Shown here: positions 61,754-64,000 of the stretch, in pieces
Layout of the letters: every line of letters begins with the position of its first letter
Position numbering within the stretch: the first letter of the stretch is position 1
Assembly (NCBI RefSeq): GCF_049808615.1
Contig: NZ_JBNCAN010000013.1
Coordinates: forward strand, 52,027-116,026
From: Modicisalibacter sp049808615
Lineage (GTDB): Bacteria; Pseudomonadota; Gammaproteobacteria; Pseudomonadales; Halomonadaceae
Reading direction: 5' to 3'
DNA: 64,000 bases
Notes under the pieces: model-generated
Told to the model about the DNA's origin: nothing
What the model saw: the letters and a program-made list of their open reading frames with translations, nothing else
Databases searched by the model: none
Made by a program: the position numbers and the translations under genes

Positions 61754-62035
61754 GCGTGAAAATCTCTATGCTTGCCATGATCCCTCAGCATCGACATAGA
61801 GACGGTTCACGGCAAGACGACCTTGGGCGTAGCGACGTTATTCTTTATTCATGCCAATGACCCATTCCCAATGATCTATTCATGACAACGGTAGAGAACA
61901 TTTAACCTATCGGGCACATAGGGCATGCTGATCCACGGCGAAACGCCGCCAGCATCATACCTACAGAACGCCGAGCCAGACCGTATGTAAAGGCATACGG
62001 CAAAGACAACTGCATTCATTGCGAAGGGACTCTGC
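61754..62035. other. Intergenic region between activator gene and exchanger
   Basis: Leader regions of two divergent genes. AAGGGA at about 62022-62027 is the exchanger's ribosome site. No defined operator or RNA is supported. Confidence 0.4.
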
Positions 62036-63067
62036 ATGACCGGCATACTGATATGGACGCTTGTCGCCATCGTCTCCACCGCCATCATCTGGAAAGGTAG
62101 CGGACTACTCGAACGCGCCAGCGAACGCCTCTCCCTCTATTACGAACTGCCGGAGATCGTACAGGGGGCGATAGTCGTTGCCGTGGGCTCGAGCTTCCCG
62201 GAGCTCTCGACAACGGTAATCTCCACCCTTGTGCATGGCGAGTTCGAACTCGGCGTGGCCGCCATCGTCGGCTCGGCGCTGTTCAACATCATGGTGATTC
62301 CCGCCCTGTGCGGCCTCAGTTCTCACGAGCAACTGCGTTCGAATCGTGACCTGGTCTACAAGGAGGCCCAGTTCTATATGATCGCCGTGGCGGTGCTCAC
62401 CCTCACCTTTTCGTTTGCAGCCATCTATCACCCTGTTGCGGATGATAGCGGTGCCATCAAGGGCGAAATGACCCGCTGGCTGGCCCTCATGCCCATCGCC
62501 CTCTACGCACTCTATATCTTCGTGCAATATCAAGACACGCTGGATCATGAAGCGGACACGGATGCCAGCGACATCCGCCCGGGACGGGAGTGGGGCATGC
62601 TTGCCCTGTCGCTGGTGGTGATCGTGGTCGGTGTCGAGGGACTGGTGCGTGCCGCCATCAATTTCGGTGATATCTTCGGCACGCCGAGCTTTCTGTGGGG
62701 CATCACCGTGGTCGCCGCGGGCACCTCTATTCCCGACGCCTTCGTCTCGGTGCGTGCAGCCCGGGATGGGCGTGGCGTGACCAGTATCGCCAATGTACTT
62801 GGCAGCAACACCTTCGACCTGCTGGTGTGTATCCCCGTCGGTGTGCTCATCGCCGGTACCGCCGTTATCAGCTTCTCCGTCGCTGCCCCCATGATGGCCA
62901 TCCTGACTCTCGCCACCATCATCTTATTCCTGATGATGCGCACCCAGATGATCCTTTCACGGGTCGAATCCGTCGCTTTACTCGTGCTTTATGCGGCGTT
63001 CATCATTTGGATCAGCGTGGAAACCTTTGGTGTCGTCGATTGGGTGCCGAGCCTGCCACCGGCGTAA
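62036..63067 (+). CDS. Calcium/sodium or cation/proton exchanger (CaCA superfamily)
   Basis: 343-residue membrane antiporter with ten or so helices. Both alpha repeats are present: alpha-1 VAVGSSFPELSTTVISTL (about 51-68) and GVAAIVGSALFNIMVIPAL (about 76-94); alpha-2 VVAAGTSIPDAFVSVRAAR (about 227-245) and SIANVLGSNTFDLLVCIPVG (about 251-270). Ion-binding Glu60 and Asp236 are in place. Exports calcium (or sodium) using an ion gradient; in a halophile such exchangers help keep cation balance. AAGGGA precedes the ATG. Confidence 0.92.
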   Translation: MTGILIWTLVAIVSTAIIWKGSGLLERASERLSLYYELPEIVQGAIVVAVGSSFPELSTTVISTLVHGEFELGVAAIVGSALFNIMVIPALCGLSSHEQLRSNRDLVYKEAQFYMIAVAVLTLTFSFAAIYHPVADDSGAIKGEMTRWLALMPIALYALYIFVQYQDTLDHEADTDASDIRPGREWGMLALSLVVIVVGVEGLVRAAINFGDIFGTPSFLWGITVVAAGTSIPDAFVSVRAARDGRGVTSIANVLGSNTFDLLVCIPVGVLIAGTAVISFSVAAPMMAILTLATIILFLMMRTQMILSRVESVALLVLYAAFIIWISVETFGVVDWVPSLPPA

Positions 63068-63074
63068 GAATCGA

Positions 63075-63779
63075 TCAGCAGCCCAGTTGATCGGCCAGGT
63101 CCGCGAGTGATCGGGCATGCAGATCGTTGGTCGGCGATGGCGAGACGTCCTTGGGATTGGCCGCGCCGAATTCCTGGGGGCGCTCGATATAAGCGGTCTT
63201 CAGATCAAAAGAGCCAGCGCTATCGAGATCGTTTTGGTGCGCCGCCACCATCATCACCGTCGATGGATCGACATCGAACACCTTTGCCACGCCCAGATAG
63301 GTATCCGGGTGCGGCTTGTATTGGCGAAACACCTCCGCCGAGAGAATGCAGTCCCAGGGCAGTCCGGCTCGCTTGGCCATGTTGGCGAGTAGCCCCAGAT
63401 TGCCGTTGGAAAGCGTACAGAGGATGAAGCGCTGCTTGAGCCGTGTCAGCCCTTCCACTGCATCGGGCCAAGGATCCAGACGATGCCAGGCCTTGTTGAG
63501 GTGGCGCTTCTGCTCTTCTGACAGTGACGTCACACCGAATTGCACCAGCACGTCGTCCAGGATGCCACGATGCAAGTCGTCTAGCAGCGTCCAGCCCTGC
63601 TCACCGGACATCACCCGCTGCATCGCCGGCTTGTAACCTGCGCGCCAAGCCAGCGCGAACTCACCGTCATCGACGCCCAGATTCAGCGCCTCAACCTCTC
63701 GGGCGATCGAGCCATGCCAGTCCACGACGGTGCCAAAGACATCAAAGGCAAGAATCTCAACTGAATTTTGAATGTTCAT
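63075..63779 (-). CDS. Haloacid dehalogenase, type II
   Basis: 234-residue HAD-superfamily hydrolase of the L-2-haloacid dehalogenase group. Start at the ATG at 63779; a TTG further up is less likely. Nucleophile Asp13 in LAFDVFGTVVDWHGS, motif II LCTLSNGN (Ser/Asn, about 116-123), motif III Lys in RQYKPHPDTY (about 149-158) and motif IV MMVAAHQNDLDSA (about 171-183) with the NDL of this group. Removes halide from 2-haloalkanoates or acts as a phosphatase on an unknown substrate. Convergent with the exchanger (7 bp). Confidence 0.92.
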   Translation of the reverse strand: MNIQNSVEILAFDVFGTVVDWHGSIAREVEALNLGVDDGEFALAWRAGYKPAMQRVMSGEQGWTLLDDLHRGILDDVLVQFGVTSLSEEQKRHLNKAWHRLDPWPDAVEGLTRLKQRFILCTLSNGNLGLLANMAKRAGLPWDCILSAEVFRQYKPHPDTYLGVAKVFDVDPSTVMMVAAHQNDLDSAGSFDLKTAYIERPQEFGAANPKDVSPSPTNDLHARSLADLADQLGC

Positions 63780-63872
63780 ATCACGCAATTACTCAATGTG
63801 ATGAATTAAATACCACCGACTGCAACGAGAATCCCAATGATTTGGTCGCGAAGACGACCAGGTGGATTTCCC
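63780..63872. other. Short intergenic region
   Basis: Leader of the HAD gene. AT-rich at first (CACTCAATGTGATGAATTAAATACC), nothing else recognisable. Confidence 0.3.
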
Positions 63873-64000
63873 TCACTCTATACCTGAATCCGTGAGACCG
63901 GCCCCCAGGAATGCTTCTAACCTACTGAACTGCATGGCAATATAGCGAATATCGCCATTCACCCAGACAGTGCCATGCCCAACGTCAAGTTCCGCGCCAG
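63873..64000 (-). CDS. C-terminal end of an unidentified protein (5' end beyond the window)
   Basis: A 41-codon frame open to the window edge and ending in TGA at 63873-63875. It reads GAELDVGHGTVWVNGDIRYI, then AMQFSRLEAFLGAGLTDSGIE, with a protein-like alternation of hydrophobic and polar residues. Could be the tail of a gene transcribed toward the HAD gene. Family not recognised, and the stretch is short enough to be chance. Confidence 0.35.
   Translation of the reverse strand, partial: GAELDVGHGTVWVNGDIRYIAMQFSRLEAFLGAGLTDSGIE

Noticed and set aside
61876..62088. Small minus-strand frame between the activator and the exchanger
   Set aside because: Overlaps the exchanger's start, lacks a ribosome site and resembles no protein.

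Overview
The window reads as a stretch of chromosome from a halophilic or halotolerant gammaproteobacterium of the Halomonas/Chromohalobacter type. Evidence: GC-rich coding sequence, two complete TRAP transporters, a full OsmF/Yeh-type osmoprotectant importer, a Pseudomonas-type FabY ketosynthase, and a GH13 alpha-glucosidase whose catalytic residues fall exactly where they do in the characterised Halomonas enzyme HaG (assignment from memory of that family, not from a search). I see no rRNA, tRNA, CRISPR array, intact insertion sequence or phage.

Layout. 1-7613: a LysR regulator cut by the window edge, an SSS-family symporter, an M20 peptidase/deacylase, a TRAP transporter (P-Q-M) and an RraA-like protein; probably one uptake and catabolic locus of unknown substrate. 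7621-8958: dGTPase. 9110-13393: an AT-rich accessory patch with a 12-residue-repeat solenoid membrane protein, a 600-bp gap with one tiny possible gene, and a secreted protein of unknown function. 13497-16967: MAPEG protein, PBP4-type DacB, an overlapping pair of small drug exporters (PACE plus SMR) and a TrmB-like methyltransferase. 17133-19926: fabY, coaD and a 2[4Fe-4S] ferredoxin. 19957-26904: outer-membrane barrel, MATE exporter, AtoE-type transporter, thioesterase, a voltage-sensor-like membrane protein and a probable beta-propeller protein. 27149-30793: two equal-length EAL-HDOD proteins flanking a LysE exporter, then an I78 inhibitor lipoprotein. 30999-34964: osmoprotectant ABC importer. 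35057-41932: two entericidin-like lipoproteins, TSUP permease, HIT protein, two overlapping lipoproteins, Dps, a DJ-1/PfpI protein, an App1 phosphatase and PepD. 42001-46886: TmcA and an EmrAB-like pump. 47042-56370: a complete alpha-glucoside system. 56416-61753: a second TRAP operon with its sigma-54 activator. 62036-64000: CaCA exchanger, HAD dehalogenase and the end of an unidentified gene.

The best-supported new observations are regulatory. (1) The 14-bp palindrome CTTAAACGATTAAG occurs in front of the alpha-glucoside binding-protein gene and in front of the maltoporin gene, with a third near-copy 86 bp further upstream of the porin; this ties the outer-membrane channel, the ABC importer and the cytoplasmic alpha-glucosidase to the LacI-family gene lying between them. 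(2) The second TRAP operon has a near-consensus -24/-12 promoter, and three TCCG-N6-CGGA-type dyads lie between it and the stop codon of the sigma-54 activator gene. (3) The pentapeptide-like protein keeps a strict 12-residue register (7+5) rather than the usual 5-residue one. No wholly novel system is demonstrated; the proteins least explained by known families are the two in the 9.1-13.4 kb patch and the voltage-sensor-like protein at 24825.
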